Notes: generated from the sequence alone by a model not told the origin. 64,000 nt of DNA from Kluyvera genomosp. 3 (GCA_002211745.1 CP022114.1:3504645-3568644), one strand, 5' to 3'; positions 32,800 through 43,431 are shown, counted from the first letter of the stretch. A program made the numbers and translations.

Positions 32800-32936
32800 A
32801 GCACTCAGCGGTGTCCGAATCTTCGTATATGTAAAAGTCATTAACAAAGTCATATACGATGTCGGATGCCTGCCCGCGGGCATTTGCTATAGTAAGGCAC
32901 TTTTTTAACTCCATCACGGATGTCGTTGTTCTGACC

Positions 32937-34133
32937 ATGAAGACCTCTTTTTTCGCTCGCTTACTCCTTCCGGCGCTTTCCGTCGCAGCACTGACCTCCG
33001 CTGCCCACGCCGATGACCTGAACATCAAAACTATGATTCCAGGCGTTCCGCAGATTGACGCCGAATCCTACATTCTTATTGATTACAACTCTGGCAAGGT
33101 TCTGGCAGAGCAGAACGCTGACTCCCGACGCGATCCGGCGAGCCTGACCAAAATGATGACCAGCTACGTCATCGGCCAGGCCATGAAAGCAGGCAAATTT
33201 AAAGAGTCCGATCTGGTCACTATCGGCAACGATGCCTGGGCTACCGGCAATCCGGTCTTCAAGGCTCTTCCCTGATGTTCCTCAAGCCTGGCATGCAGGT
33301 CCCGGTTTCGCAGCTGATCCGCGGGATTAACCTGCAGTCGGTAACGATGCCTGCGTGGCGATGGCCGACTACGTCGCCGGCAGCCAGGACGCTTTCGTTG
33401 GCCTGATGAACAGCTACGTCAACGCGCTTGGCCTGAAAAACACCCACTTCCAGACCGTACATGGCCTGGATGCAGATGGTCAGTACAGTTCCGCACGCGA
33501 TATGGCGATGATTGGCCAGGCGCTGATCCGCGACGTGCCGAACGAATACACCATCTATAAAGAAAAAGAGTTCACCTTTAACGGCATCCGTCAGTTGAAC
33601 CGTAATGGTCTGCTGTGGGACAACAGCCTGAATGTTGACGGTATCAAAACCGGCCACACCGATAAAGCGGGCTACAACCTGGTGGCTTCCGCAACCGAAG
33701 GCCAGATGCGCCTTGTCTCCGCCGTTATGGGCGGCCGTACCTTCAAAGGTCGTGAAACCGAGAGCAAGAAGCTGCTGACCTGGGCTTCCGCTTCTTCGAA
33801 ACGGTGAACCCGATTAAAGCCGGTAAAGAGTTCGCCTCTGAACCTGCCTGGTTTGGTGATACTGACCGCGCCTCGTTAGGCGTAGACAAAGACGTCTACC
33901 TGACCATCCCGCGTGGCCGTATGAAAGACCTGAAGGCAAGCTATGTGCTGACCACCAGCGAGCTGCACGCGCCGCTGCAGAAAAACCAGGTTGTTGGAAC
34001 CATTAACTTCCAGCTCGACGGTAAAATCATCGACCAGCGTCCGCTGGTAGTGCTGCAGGAAATTCCTGAAGGCAACTTCTTTGGCAAAATCATTGATTAC
34101 ATTAAATTAATGTTCCACCACTGGTTTGGTTAA
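32937..34133 (+). CDS. dacA: D-alanyl-D-alanine carboxypeptidase PBP5 (three frame breaks)
   Basis: Removes the terminal D-Ala of peptidoglycan pentapeptides in the periplasm. Start ATG 32937; signal peptide [25 protein letters not shown], then [18 protein letters not shown]. Active-site SLTK lies in [16 protein letters not shown] lies in the repaired [13 protein letters not shown], and KTG lies in [14 protein letters not shown]. The C-terminal amphipathic anchor reads [18 protein letters not shown]. Breaks near 33263, 33340 and 33783 each lack one G; repaired length is 399. The break at 33340 falls inside the SGN motif itself. Confidence 0.94.
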
Positions 34134-34189
34134 AAATCACCCACTTGAAAGTGTGATTTCCATCCCCATATACTATGCATAGCTAAAAT

Positions 34190-34224
34190 AACTCCCGCTA
34201 ACCATGCGGGAGTTATTCTTTTTT
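34190..34224 (+). terminator. Rho-independent terminator of the mrdA-dacA block
   Basis: AACTCCCGC pairs perfectly with GCGGGAGTT around a 7-base loop, followed by ATTCTTTTTT. It ends only 15 bases before the ybeD start. Confidence 0.85.
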
Positions 34225-34239
34225 AACACTGGAGCTGAC

Positions 34240-34503
34240 ATGAAAACCAAACTGAACGAACTGCTTGAATTCCCTACACCGTTTACTTACAAAGTAATGG
34301 GTCTGGCGAAACCAGAGCTGGTTGACCTGGTGGTTGAAGTGGTACAGCGCCATGCGCCAGGTGACTACTCTCCGCAGATAAAACCGAGCAGCAAAGGCAA
34401 TTACCACTCGGTGTCCATTACCATCAATGCTACCCACATTGAGCAGGTTGAGACGCTGTACGAAGAGCTGGGCAATATTGAAATTGTCCGTATGGTGCTG
34501 TAA
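34240..34503 (+). CDS. ybeD: DUF493 protein YbeD
   Basis: 87-residue protein with an ACT-like fold, identical in length to K-12 YbeD; function not established, though conserved next to lipB. Start ATG 34240 ([21 protein letters not shown]) follows GGAGCTGAC; the longer reading frame upstream overlaps the terminator. Followed by lipB after 97 bases that include a CCCGGCA/TGCCGGG hairpin near 34520. Unbroken. Confidence 0.92.
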   Translation: MKTKLNELLEFPTPFTYKVMGLAKPELVDLVVEVVQRHAPGDYSPQIKPSSKGNYHSVSITINATHIEQVETLYEELGNIEIVRMVL

Positions 34504-34600
34504 TCGCATCTCCGTTACCCGGCACTGCCGGGTAACGCTTCTCCCCTCCTCCCTGTGATATACTCTGCGTCCATCATTTCCCCTCTGCGGAGACGCTGTT

Positions 34601-35242
34601 TTGGATTTTAATACTCTCCTCATCCGTCAATTGGGCCTACAGCCTTACGAACCCATTTCTCAGGCGATGCATGACTTCACCGACAACCGCGATGAATCCA
34701 CGCTGGACGAGATTTGGCTGGTTGAGCATCAGCCGGTTTTCACGCAGGGTCAGGCGGGTAAGGCTGAACATGTGCTGGTGCCCGGCGACATTCCGGTCAT
34801 CCAAAGCGATCGCGGCGGCCAGGTGACCTACCACGGGCCGGGCCAGCAGGTGATGTACGTTCTGCTGAACCTGAAGCGCCGCAAGCTGGGCGTACGCGAA
34901 CTGGTAACGCTGCTGGAGCAAACCGTCGTCAACACGTTAGCTGAGCTGGGTATTGAGGCACATCCGCGCGCCGATGCGCCGGGCGTCTATGTGGGCGAGA
35001 AAAAGATCTGCTCGCTGGGGCTGCGAATCCGTAAAGGCTGCTCTTTCCATGGACTGGCGCTGAATATCGCTATGGACTTATCCCCTTTCCTGCGCATTAA
35101 CCCTTGTGGCTATGCCGGTATGGAGATGACCCAGGTTTCACAATGGGTGAGTGAAGCGAAGCCGGAAAATATATCCCCAACGCTTGTCAGACATTTTTTA
35201 GCGTTGCTAAACAATCCTCCGCACGAATATATCTCTGCTTAA
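34601..35242 (+). CDS. lipB: Octanoyl-ACP:protein N-octanoyltransferase
   Basis: Transfers octanoate from acyl carrier protein to the lipoyl domains of 2-oxoacid dehydrogenases and GcvH. 213 residues from TTG 34601, the same length and start codon type as K-12. [16 protein letters not shown] near residue 70 is the LipB signature; the catalytic Lys/Cys pair appears in [28 protein letters not shown] and NPCGYAGM. Acts before LipA, whose gene is one LysR gene further on. Unbroken. Confidence 0.95.
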   Translation: MDFNTLLIRQLGLQPYEPISQAMHDFTDNRDESTLDEIWLVEHQPVFTQGQAGKAEHVLVPGDIPVIQSDRGGQVTYHGPGQQVMYVLLNLKRRKLGVRELVTLLEQTVVNTLAELGIEAHPRADAPGVYVGEKKICSLGLRIRKGCSFHGLALNIAMDLSPFLRINPCGYAGMEMTQVSQWVSEAKPENISPTLVRHFLALLNNPPHEYISA

Positions 35243-35256
35243 TATATTATACATCG

Positions 35257-35279
35257 CGACCCAATATTGCATTGGGTCG
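35257..35279 (+). terminator. Hairpin after lipB
   Basis: CGACCCAAT and ATTGGGTCG form a perfect 9-base stem with ATTGC loop, 14 bases after the lipB stop, followed by TTAACTCTCTC. Probable terminator with a weak U-tract. Confidence 0.55.
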
Positions 35280-35471
35280 TTAACTCTCTCCATCGCACGC
35301 CTTTTATAACGCCGTCAAGTTTCTCTCTTCTTTCAGCGATTCATGTTCTGAAAATGAAGACTGGTTCTCATTTTTTTGCAAAATCACGACAACGATATAC
35401 ACTTAATAAAGCATTAGAATCATTAATACATTGACCCATAAAGAAAATTTCCATTTCCATCTTGCAGTAAG

Positions 35472-36503
35472 ATGGACTCACCAATCATAATAATAATGAA
35501 ATCATCAACTATCATTCATGGAGTGAATGAATATGGAGTGAGCAGTGTGGATTATAACAATAAGCCTGAAAATAAAATAAATATGAATGCCGATAATGAT
35601 ACGCCACAAATCTTTCGCACCCTGCGTAATATAGACCTTAACTTATTGACCATATTTGAAGCAGTCTATGTGCATAAAGGCATCGTCAATGCGGCGAAAA
35701 TCCTGAATCTCACGCCATCGGCCATTAGCCAATCCATCCAGAAACTTCGTCTCCTGTTTCCCGACCCGTTGTTCATTCGCAAAGGACAGGGCGTGACGCC
35801 CACGGCCTACGCAACACACCTGCATGAATACATCAGCCAGGGTCTGGAGTCGATACTGGGCGCGCTGGATCTCGACGGCAGCTATGATAAGCAGCGGGTT
35901 ATCACTATCGGTACGGCGGCATCCGTTGGCGCTATCGTGATGCCGGTTATCTATCAGGTGGTAAAACAAACCTACCCACAGGTGCTGCTGCGCAACGTCG
36001 CCGTGACCGATGCCAACACGCAGCTCAGCCAGTTCCAGACGGATTTGGTCATTGACAACCACGAGCATAACAACCCGCGCACGCTGGGCCGTCATGCGTT
36101 ATTTAGCGATAAACTGGTGCTGGTCTGTCGCCATAACCACCCGGCGCTTAACGAAGAGACATCGGTTGATACCCTGATGCAGTATGAACATACGCTGCTG
36201 ACGATGGATGGCGCGGGGCAAAACGATCAGTATAAGCGCATTCGCGACATGCTCCCCGACCGCCAGGTCAGCGTAAGCAGTTACAACCTGTTCACTATCG
36301 CGTCACTGATCGCCTCAAGCGACCTGATTGGCATTATGCCGCTACGCTTCTACCACATCTTTAAGCAGTGCTGGCCGCTGTGCACGTTGGACTTTGCCCC
36401 GCTACAGCAGGAACACGTCGACTTTTCATTGCATTACAACAAACTCAGTCTGCGGGACCCGGTCATGCAAAACATTATCAACGTTATCCAGCAAGCGTTC
36501 TGA
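35472..36503 (+). CDS. ybeF: LysR-family transcriptional regulator YbeF
   Basis: LysR-type regulator between lipB and lipA, as in K-12. The helix-turn-helix is LNLLTIFEAVYVHKGIVNAAKILNLTPSAISQSIQKLRLLFPDPLFIRKGQG. The C-terminal co-inducer domain follows. From ATG 35472 the protein is 343 residues, about 26 longer than K-12. ATG 35583 (MNADNDTPQIFRTLRN) would give 306 residues and is a reasonable alternative, as neither has a strong ribosome site. The 229 bases upstream are AT-rich. Target genes unknown. Unbroken. Confidence 0.88.
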   Translation: MDSPIIIIMKSSTIIHGVNEYGVSSVDYNNKPENKINMNADNDTPQIFRTLRNIDLNLLTIFEAVYVHKGIVNAAKILNLTPSAISQSIQKLRLLFPDPLFIRKGQGVTPTAYATHLHEYISQGLESILGALDLDGSYDKQRVITIGTAASVGAIVMPVIYQVVKQTYPQVLLRNVAVTDANTQLSQFQTDLVIDNHEHNNPRTLGRHALFSDKLVLVCRHNHPALNEETSVDTLMQYEHTLLTMDGAGQNDQYKRIRDMLPDRQVSVSSYNLFTIASLIASSDLIGIMPLRFYHIFKQCWPLCTLDFAPLQQEHVDFSLHYNKLSLRDPVMQNIINVIQQAF

Positions 36504-36702
36504 TTCACTTGCCCCCACTCCGCCTTGCCGGCAAAAAAGCATTATTCAACAACTATTTTACAATTTGCCGGCCAGGCAGGCTGCTTTAAACCCCGTTTCA
36601 ATGGTATACTGCGTGTCATTAATTCAAAAATAGTTGATAAATACAACATTCCCTTGAATTGAAACGCTTTCCCTCGATACTCGGAACTGGAACACGTACG
36701 CT

Positions 36703-37668
36703 ATGAGTAAACCCATTGTGATGGAACGCGGTGTTAAGTACCGCGACGCCGATAAAATGGCCCTTATCCCGGTTAAAAACGTGGCAACAGAGCGCGAAGC
36801 GCTGCTGCGAAAACCGGAATGGATGAAAATTAAACTTCCGGCAGACTCTTCCCGTATCCAGGGTATCAAAGCGGCCATGCGCAAGAATGGTCTGCACTCC
36901 GTTTGTGAAGAAGCCTCCTGCCCGAACCTGGCGGAATGCTTCAACCACGGTACCGCCACCTTTATGATCCTCGGTGCTATTTGTACCCGTCGCTGCCCGT
37001 TCTGTGACGTGGCCCACGGTCGCCCGGTTGCGCCTGATGCCAATGAACCGCAGAAGCTGGCGCAGACCATTGCCGATATGGCGTTACGATATGTCGTGAT
37101 CACCTCCGTGGATCGTGACGATCTGCGTGACGGCGGTGCTCAGCACTTCGCCGACTGCATCTCCGCCATTCGTGAGAAAAGCCCAAGCATTAAGATTGAA
37201 ACGCTGGTGCCCGACTTCCGTGGCCGTATGGACCGCGCCTTAGAGATCCTGACCGAGACGCCACCCGACGTGTTTAACCACAACCTGGAAAACGTGCCGC
37301 GTATTTACCGTCAGGTTCGTCCAGGCGCAGATTACAACTGGTCCCTGAAGTTACTGGAACGTTTTAAAGAAGCGCACCCGGATATCCCAACCAAATCCGG
37401 CCTGATGGTCGGCCTCGGTGAAACCAACGCTGAAATCATCGAAGTCATGCGCGATCTGCGCCGCCACGGCGTCACGATGCTGACGCTGGGCCAGTACCTG
37501 CAGCCAAGTCGTCACCACCTGCCGGTGCAGCGCTACGTTAGCCCGGACGAGTTTGAAGAAATGAAAGCCGAAGCGCTGGCGATGGGCTTTACCCACGCGG
37601 CATGCGGCCCGTTCGTGCGTTCATCCTACCATGCAGATCTTCAGGCTAAGGGCCTTGAAGTGAAGTAA
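36703..37668 (+). CDS. lipA: Lipoyl synthase
   Basis: Radical-SAM enzyme that inserts two sulfurs into protein-bound octanoyl groups. 321 residues, K-12 length. The auxiliary cluster Cys set is in [12 protein letters not shown] near residue 68 and the radical-SAM set is CTRRCPFCD near residue 94; the C-terminal RSSYHAD Ser that ligates the auxiliary cluster is present. Unbroken, and ends in a strong bidirectional terminator. Confidence 0.97.
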   Translation: MSKPIVMERGVKYRDADKMALIPVKNVATEREALLRKPEWMKIKLPADSSRIQGIKAAMRKNGLHSVCEEASCPNLAECFNHGTATFMILGAICTRRCPFCDVAHGRPVAPDANEPQKLAQTIADMALRYVVITSVDRDDLRDGGAQHFADCISAIREKSPSIKIETLVPDFRGRMDRALEILTETPPDVFNHNLENVPRIYRQVRPGADYNWSLKLLERFKEAHPDIPTKSGLMVGLGETNAEIIEVMRDLRRHGVTMLTLGQYLQPSRHHLPVQRYVSPDEFEEMKAEALAMGFTHAACGPFVRSSYHADLQAKGLEVK

Positions 37669-37684
37669 GGTCATCGACTGACGC

Positions 37685-37718
37685 AAAAAAGCCGCTCTCT
37701 TTCGACAGCGGCTTTTTT
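37685..37718. terminator. Bidirectional terminator after lipA
   Basis: AAAAAAGCCGCT pairs perfectly with AGCGGCTTTTTT around a 10-base loop. The A-run on one side and T-run on the other serve lipA and, in reverse, the tatE transcript. Confidence 0.9.
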
Positions 37719-37877
37719 ATTACCCATTATTGAAATAAATTATTTCAATTGAATACATTCAGAAACCTGATTCCATAAAAAAGGGCCACAGCATCGTCAT
37801 GCTGAAGCCCTTCCACAGACCATCGGGTCCGGGCATGGCGCGCGTTAATCGGCATGCCATGTTAAACGCTGCCCTGC

Positions 37878-38078
37878 TTACTCTTTATGAGAGAGTTTTT
37901 CTGCCGGAGTCTCGTCTGCGCTTTTCTGCGCGGTGGTTTCATCATCATTCATGGCTTTCTTAAAGCCTTTGATTGCTGAACCCAGATCTCCACCCAGAGT
38001 CCGTAATTTCTTGGTACCAAACACCAGAATAATCAGTGCTGCCACTACCAGTAGTTTGGTAATACTAATCTCACCCAT
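37878..38078 (-). CDS. tatE: Sec-independent translocase protein TatE
   Basis: 66-residue TatA paralogue with one membrane helix ([21 protein letters not shown]) and the amphipathic helix [19 protein letters not shown]. It can join or partly replace TatA in exporting folded proteins with twin-arginine signals. Start ATG 38078 (MGEISITK) has AAGG upstream; the frame extends 15 codons further, which I discount. K-12 TatE has 67 residues. Unbroken. Confidence 0.94.
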   Translation of the reverse strand: MGEISITKLLVVAALIILVFGTKKLRTLGGDLGSAIKGFKKAMNDDETTAQKSADETPAEKLSHKE

Positions 38079-38204
38079 AGATACCTTCTTCTCAAAAACA
38101 GGCTGCAGAATGCGCCATATCACCGTAGTTTATTAACGGTCATCTGACGCGTGCACACAATAGCAATCTGTAACAAGGTGAATCAAGCGTTGTTTAAAAA
38201 AACG

Positions 38205-38992
38205 TCACGTTAATTGCGGTAGCGCAAAACGTCGGTTTTGCAGCACCGGCAGCTGCTGGCGAATACGAGACAGATCGTCTCGTCGCAGGTCAGATATAAT
38301 CAGCTGTGGCTCAACCGATGCGCCGGCCAGCGTCACACCAAGCGGGTCAACTATCCGACTCTGACCGATATTACGCGTTCCGCACTCGCCGCTGGCCACG
38401 ATGTAACAGGTGGTATCCAGCGCCCGCGCCGCCAGCAGCGTGGCCCAGTGGTGCTCTTTGAGCGGCCCTCGAACCCAGGCGGCAGGCAAGGCCAGAATCT
38501 CGGCCCCTTTGAGCGCAAGTGCCAATGCCATATCCGGGAAACGCAGGTCATAGCAGGTCATAAGTCCCACCTGAAACCCGCCACCTCAAGCAACGGCGGT
38601 AACGTGTTCCCGGCATCCACTCGCTTCGACTCCTGGATTGCGAAAGCGTCATAGAGGTGCAGCTTGTGATAATGGGCAATCACCTCACCGCCACGCAGCG
38701 CCACCAGGGTATTGCAGGCTCTTCCCACCGTCGAGGGCGTATGAATGGTCAATATCGTTGTCAGCGTATCACGGCGGCTTTGTGTTTTCAGATGCTGCAT
38801 AAAACCGCCGTCCAGCGATTGCGCCGACTTGACCGACATATCCGGGTCGCTATCGCTGCGCGCCAGCAGAGCCTCTGGCAGCACCAGTAGGTCAGCATGC
38901 TGTTCCGCTGCCGCCTGCATCAGCGACACGCTGGTTTGCGCATTCTGCCGCCACTCCGACGTGACGATAAACTGCCCTGCGGCAACTCGCAT
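38205..38992 (-). CDS. ybeM: Nitrilase-family amidase YbeM (one frame break)
   Basis: Carbon-nitrogen hydrolase of the Nit1 type, which hydrolyses deaminated glutathione as metabolite repair. The triad can be seen: Glu in [10 protein letters not shown], Lys in [10 protein letters not shown] and Cys in [12 protein letters not shown]. The frame changes near 38573; one more C (TTCCAGGTGG) joins [17 protein letters not shown] and gives 262 residues. In K-12 MG1655 ybeM is itself a disrupted gene, so a real pseudogene cannot be excluded, but the pattern matches the other run losses. Divergent from crcB. Confidence 0.85.
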
Positions 38993-39108
38993 AGCGTCTC
39001 CTTACGTTTTTCCAATATATCAAGATGATGAATACTGATGAGTATATAGCCAGATTCACCTGGCAGGGTTAAACTCTGCTGACGATTCGACAATGGCAGG
39101 AAATTCGC

Positions 39109-39518
39109 ATGACGCAACTTTTGTTGGCCGTGTTTATCGGCGCGGCACCGGCAGCGTTGCCCGCTGGCTACTCAGCTTTCGCTTTAACCCTTTGCACCAT
39201 GCGCTGCCGCTGGGAACGCTGGCGGCGAATCTGCTGGGCGCATTTATTATCGGCGCGGGTCTTGCCTGGTTTAACCGGCTGCCGCATATCGATCCGGTAT
39301 GGAAAGTGTTGATTACCACCGGCTTCTGCGGTGGATTGACAACCTTCTCTACCTTTTCAGCGGAAGTGGTATTTCTTTTACAGGCGGGAAAGGTCAGTTG
39401 GGCGCTGCTTAACGTGGCGGTCAACCTGTTTGGTTCTTTCGCCATGACGGCCCTGGCGTTCTGGCTGTTCAGTGCCAGCAGTCAGGGTAAAAGAAAGATA
39501 AAAAAAACCCGCACTTAA
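39109..39518 (+). CDS. crcB: Fluoride channel CrcB/Fluc (one frame break)
   Basis: Small dual-topology membrane protein that exports fluoride. Four helices; conserved [33 protein letters not shown] and [16 protein letters not shown] are present. Near 39141 GGCGCGGCACC should be GGCGGCGGCACC, joining LLAVFIGG to [12 protein letters not shown] 39109 ([11 protein letters not shown]) is the true start. Repaired length 136 residues, about nine longer than K-12 with a basic tail [10 protein letters not shown]. Its TAA sits in the loop of the terminator shared with cspE. Confidence 0.9.
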
Positions 39519-39527
39519 GCGGGTTTT
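39504..39527. terminator. Bidirectional terminator between crcB and cspE
   Basis: AAAACCCGC pairs with GCGGGTTTT around the loop ACTTAA, which contains the crcB stop codon. Serves both convergent genes. Confidence 0.88.
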
Positions 39528-39550
39528 GAATTCTGACTGCTAATTTTCGC

Positions 39551-39760
39551 TTACAGAGCGATGACGTTAGCAGCAGAAGGGCCTTTGGCACCGTTAGTGA
39601 TTTCGAACTCTACACGCTGACCTTCAGCCAGAGTTTTGAAACCGTTGGTCTGGATCGCAGAGAAGTGTACGAATACGTCTTTGCTGCCATCTTCCGGAGT
39701 AATGAAACCGAATCCTTTGGACTCATTAAACCACTTAACGTTACCTTTAATCTTAGACAT
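39551..39760 (-). CDS. cspE: Cold-shock-like RNA-binding protein CspE
   Basis: 69-residue OB-fold protein; constitutive member of the CspA family, acting as RNA chaperone and transcription antiterminator. RNP1 KGFGFITP and RNP2 VFVHFSAI are both present. Start ATG 39760 ([16 protein letters not shown]). The upstream in-frame extension is discounted. Unbroken. Confidence 0.96.
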
Positions 39761-39922
39761 CAAAATTACCTTTATATGAAAAAACGACACTAATCTGTGT
39801 CAGTTAACAGTACAACAATTGTCGTGCGTTTTGTCCAGCCCAAGTTCGTTAAAAAGTGATAAATGTCGCTAACTTTTATTTGCAGGTTGACATTATCCCA
39901 CTCCTGGTTCCAGGCCCCGTGA

Positions 39923-40494
39923 TCAGAACTGGAAACGTAGCCAGGCAAAGTAGACATTGCCGTTGTTATACGTGCCCGGGATGTAGGTCATCTGGAACGT
40001 CGCCGGCCCATAGCCGATGGAGGCCAGGGCAGCACAACCGGCAGCGGAATGTAGTTCCAGTTATCGCGGGCGGTCACCCCAATGGTGTAACCCAACCCAA
40101 GGTGGAAGTTATCATCCGCCAGCGGGCGCCAGGTCTTCTCCCAGCCGTAGCCGCCAATAGGCTCCCATTTATTAAAGGAATCCTTAAAAGCCATCAGGTA
40201 AATGCCGTGCCAGTTGCCTTTATCATCCCAGCGCGACACGCCGCCCCCGCCCCCAGGGACGCTCATTGTACTTGTCTGTCTTTTCTTTATCGTAGGCAAA
40301 ACGCGCATGCCAGGTAATGGCTGGCACGTACAGATCGTAGTGCTGCGGTTCATCCCACGTCTTTACAACATTATTGCTCAGCGTGTTATAGCCATCTTTA
40401 ATGGTTTCCGTAAAAGAAGCCTCGGCAGGATACGCTGCACCAGACAGCCCGCGAAAATCAGCGATAGCGAGAAAATTTTATTTAGTTTTAACAC
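39923..40494 (-). CDS. pagP: Lipid A palmitoyltransferase PagP (four bases missing)
   Basis: Outer-membrane beta-barrel enzyme that moves palmitate from phospholipid to lipid A. Reading from GTG 40494: signal peptide [25 protein letters not shown], then the amphipathic helix [20 protein letters not shown]. Next come [30 protein letters not shown] (with the catalytic His), [11 protein letters not shown] and the end YFAWLRFQF. Bases are lost near 40450 (one), 40252 (two, in adjacent G/C runs) and 40028 (one). With four restored the length is 191 residues (K-12 186). The apparent fragmentation is therefore most likely an artefact. Confidence 0.87.
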
Positions 40495-41039
40495 GATAGA
40501 CTTGCCAATAAATTATCCATTAAGAATAGTCTAACAAGGATAAACTCAATAGCAGTGCAACGGTACCAATCGATAGCCGTTTTTTCACCGCTTAACAACA
40601 AATTAGAATATTCTTAGATAATCGTCAAACCAGAGTAAGACTTGAATGCGAATAATATTCTTTTATAAGAAAAAATTGCAACCGTATTTAGATCTCGTAA
40701 GGAAAAAATGGTCTATGCCTTTAATATTACCCGAATTAAAACTCGTATTATTCTCTTAATATTCCTGATATTTTCCTGGCAGATTATTTAAAATCCAGAC
40801 CGTCGCAGTTAAGCGTTTTAAATACTTCACGCCAGGAGATAAAAAAACGCGCTCACCTCCTCACGAGCTCAACCCCGCCATACCATCTTCACGCCGCTAC
40901 CTTGTTGAAAAAACAACATTTCATTTACCTTTGTTGTTTAATATTCGACCAGGAAACTATACTTACTGACAGGTCAATGTTCCGCTTTGTGAGTACATCG
41001 TGTAAATTGCATCGTCATGGTCTTTAATTAGTCTCTTTT

Positions 41040-41053
41040 TTGATTTTCATCAG
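41040..41053 (+). promoter_or_regulatory. FNR box upstream of dcuC
   Basis: TTGATTTTCATCAG matches the FNR consensus TTGAT-N4-ATCAA at nine of ten positions, 92 bases before the dcuC start, suited to class II activation of an anaerobic transporter. The rest of 40495-41144 is AT-rich and shows no gene; it must hold the divergent pagP and dcuC promoters. Confidence 0.65.
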
Positions 41054-41144
41054 CTAAATTTGCCGCTTTTTTCGGCACATTTCACCACTTACTTTTTGAT
41101 GCTGTTCTGTATCAATTTTTATAACTGGGCGATAGGTGTTAATA

Positions 41145-42513
41145 ATGTTAACGTTCTTTGAACTCCTGATTGGTGTTGTGGTTATCGTGGGCGTAGCCCG
41201 CTACATCATCAAAGGATATTCCGCAACGGGTGTCCTTTTTGTTGGTGGTCTGCTGCTACTGATTGCCAGCGCGTTGATGGGCATAAGATTTTACCAAGCA
41301 GCGCAACCAGCACCGGCTACTCTGCAACCGACATCGTTGAATATATTAAAATTCTGCTGATGAGCCGTGGCGGCGATCTCGGCATGATGATTATGATGCT
41401 CTGCGGCTTTGCCGCCTATATGACCCATATCGGTGCTAACGATATGGTCGTCAAACTGGCATCAAAACCGCTGCAATATATTAACTCGCCATATTTACTG
41501 ATGATTGCCGCTTATTTTGTGGCGTGCCTGATGTCGCTGGCGGTCTCTTCGGCAACCGGACTTGGCGTACTGCTGATGGCAACGCTGTTCCCGGTAATGG
41601 TTAACGTCGGTATTAGCCGTGGCGCCGCAGCCGCTATTTGTGCCTCTCCGGCCGCCATTATTCTCTCCCCAACCTCCGGCGACGTCGTATTGGCCGCGAA
41701 GGCCGCAGAGATGCCGTTAATCGATTTCGCTTTCAAAACCACGCTGCCTATCTCCATCGCCGCGATTATCGCAATGGCTATCGCCCATTTCTTCTGGCAG
41801 CGCTATCTGGACAAGAAAGAACATATCTCGCACGAGATGCTGGATGTCAGCGAAATTACCACCACAGCCCGAGCTTCTACGCCATTCTGCCGTTCACGCC
41901 AATCATTGGCGTGCTGATTTTCGACGGCAAATGGGGCCCGGAACTGCATATTATCGCCATTCTGGTGATTTGCATGCTGCTGGCCGCCGTGCTGGAATTC
42001 TGTCGTGGCTTTAACACCCAGAACGTGTTTGCCGGTCTTGAAGTCGCGTATCGCGGAATGGCCGACGCCTTTGCCGGCGTGGTCATGCTGTTGGTTGCAG
42101 CAGGCGTTTTCGCTCAAGGCTTGAGCACTATCGGTTTTATCAATAGCCTGATCTCCATCGCGACCTCGTTTGGGTCCGCCAGCATTATCCTGATGCTGGT
42201 ACTGGTGGTGCTGACCATGTTGGCCGCGATGACCACCGGTTCCGGTAACGCGCCGTTCTACGCCTTCGTCGAGATGATTCCAAAACTGGCGCACTCATCC
42301 GGCATTAACCCGGCCTATCTCTCCATTCCGATGCTGCAAGCCTCCAACCTGGGTCGTACCATCTCCCCGGTCTCCGGCGTGGTGGTCGCGGTCGCCGGGA
42401 TGGCAAAAATCTCGCCGTTCGAAGTGGTCAAACGTACCTCAGTACCGGTTCTTGTTGGCCTGTTGGTGGTGATTATCGCCACGGAAATTCTGGTTCCCGG
42501 CGCTGCCGCGTAA
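41145..42513 (+). CDS. dcuC: Anaerobic C4-dicarboxylate transporter DcuC (two frame breaks)
   Basis: Inner-membrane carrier that exports succinate during fumarate respiration or fermentation. About 12 helices; sequence follows K-12 DcuC closely (MLTFFELLIGVVVIVGVARYIIKGYSATGVLFVGG, later GGDLGMMIMMLCGFAAYMTHIGANDMVV). Frame breaks near 41282 (ATGGGCAT should be ATGGGCCAT) and 41868 (GCCCGAGC should be GCCCCGAGC, giving TTTAPSFYAILPF). Repaired length 456. ATG 41145 is the conserved start. In K-12 the citrate fermentation cluster lies between dcuC and rna; here they are adjacent. Confidence 0.93.
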
Positions 42514-42530
42514 TCATTGATTGATGAAAT

Positions 42531-42560
42531 AAATAAGGCGCCTGAGGGCGCCTTATTTTA
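42531..42560 (+). terminator. Rho-independent terminator of dcuC
   Basis: AAATAAGGCGCC pairs perfectly with GGCGCCTTATTT around TGAG, 17 bases after the dcuC stop, with T-rich tail. Confidence 0.9.
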
Positions 42561-42606
42561 TTATGTAATAACGTCACTAAATGATTTAAAACGTGGAGTC
42601 AGGAAA

Positions 42607-43406
42607 ATGCTAAGGAAGAATATTGTGTCAGGATGCGCGCTGTTGCTCTGCGCCGGTAGCCTACAGGCTGCCCTCTCGCACCGACACAATATGGTGACTT
42701 CGATCGTTATGTGCTGGCGCTCTCCTGGCAAACCGGTTTTTGCCAGAGTCAGCATGACAGAAATCGCAAAGAACCACTCGAATGTCAGCAGCCAAAAGAA
42801 GCGGCCAACAAAGCCGACTACTTAACGGTTCACGGCCTATGGCCCGGCCTGCCCGCGTCGATCGCCGCACGCGGAGTCGATAATAATCGCTGGATGCGCT
42901 TCGGTTGCGCCACGCGCCCTATTCCCAATATGCCGGAAGCGAAAGCCAGCCGTAAATGCGCCGCCGAAGAGACCGGTCTGTCGCTGGAAGTGGCCAATAA
43001 GCTCAACCAGGTTATGCCCGGCAGCGGTGGAAAAAGCTGTCTTGAGCGCTATGAATACGCCAAACACGGCGTCTGTTTTGGTTTCGATCCCGACGCCTAC
43101 TTCAGTACGATGGTACGTCTGAACAGCGAAGTGAAACAGAGCGCAATCGGCAAATTCCTCGCCGCCAATTACGGTAAAACCGTGACTCGCGCCAGCTTCG
43201 ACAACGCAGTAGCCTCGGCCTTTGGCAAAGAGAACGTCAAAGCCGTTAAGCTCACCTGTAACGGTAATCCGGCCTATCTGACGGAAATGCAAATTGCCAT
43301 TAAATCCGCCAGCATCAACGACCCGCTCACCGCCGCGTCTCTGCTGCCGCAGCCACATCCAGGCAACTGCAGCAAACAGTTTGTGGTGGATCAAAACGGT
43401 TATTGA
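42607..43406 (+). CDS. rna: Ribonuclease I, T2 family (one frame break)
   Basis: Periplasmic endoribonuclease that cuts RNA without base preference. Signal peptide MLRKNIVSGCALLLCAGSLQA. Both T2 active-site segments are present: LTVHGLWPGLP (CAS1 His) and CLERYEYAKHGVC (CAS2 Lys-His). Near 42671 GCTGCCCTC should be GCTGCCCCTC; the join gives QAAPLAPTQYGDFDRYVLALSWQTGFC and a 266-residue protein (K-12 268). Several Cys for disulfides are conserved. Start ATG 42607 has CAGGAAA upstream. Convergent with the hydrolase gene. Confidence 0.93.
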
Positions 43407-43411
43407 TCCCC

Positions 43412-43431
43412 AGCCCCGGAGCCGGGGCTGC
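43412..43431. terminator. GC-rich hairpin between rna and the hydrolase gene
   Basis: CAGCCCCGG and CCGGGGCTG form a perfect 9-base stem with a 2-base centre, between two convergent stops 31 bases apart. No clear T-run on either strand. Confidence 0.5.

Noticed and set aside
38205-38992. ybeM as a true pseudogene, as in K-12 MG1655
   Set aside because: The break here is the same run-loss type seen throughout; with one C restored all three catalytic residues lie in one frame. A real defect cannot be fully excluded.
40512-40545. PhoP-box-like GTTTA-N5-GTTAG with GATAAT upstream of pagP
   Set aside because: The second half-site is poor and the implied start would leave a leader of only about 10 bases before the GTG, without room for a ribosome site.
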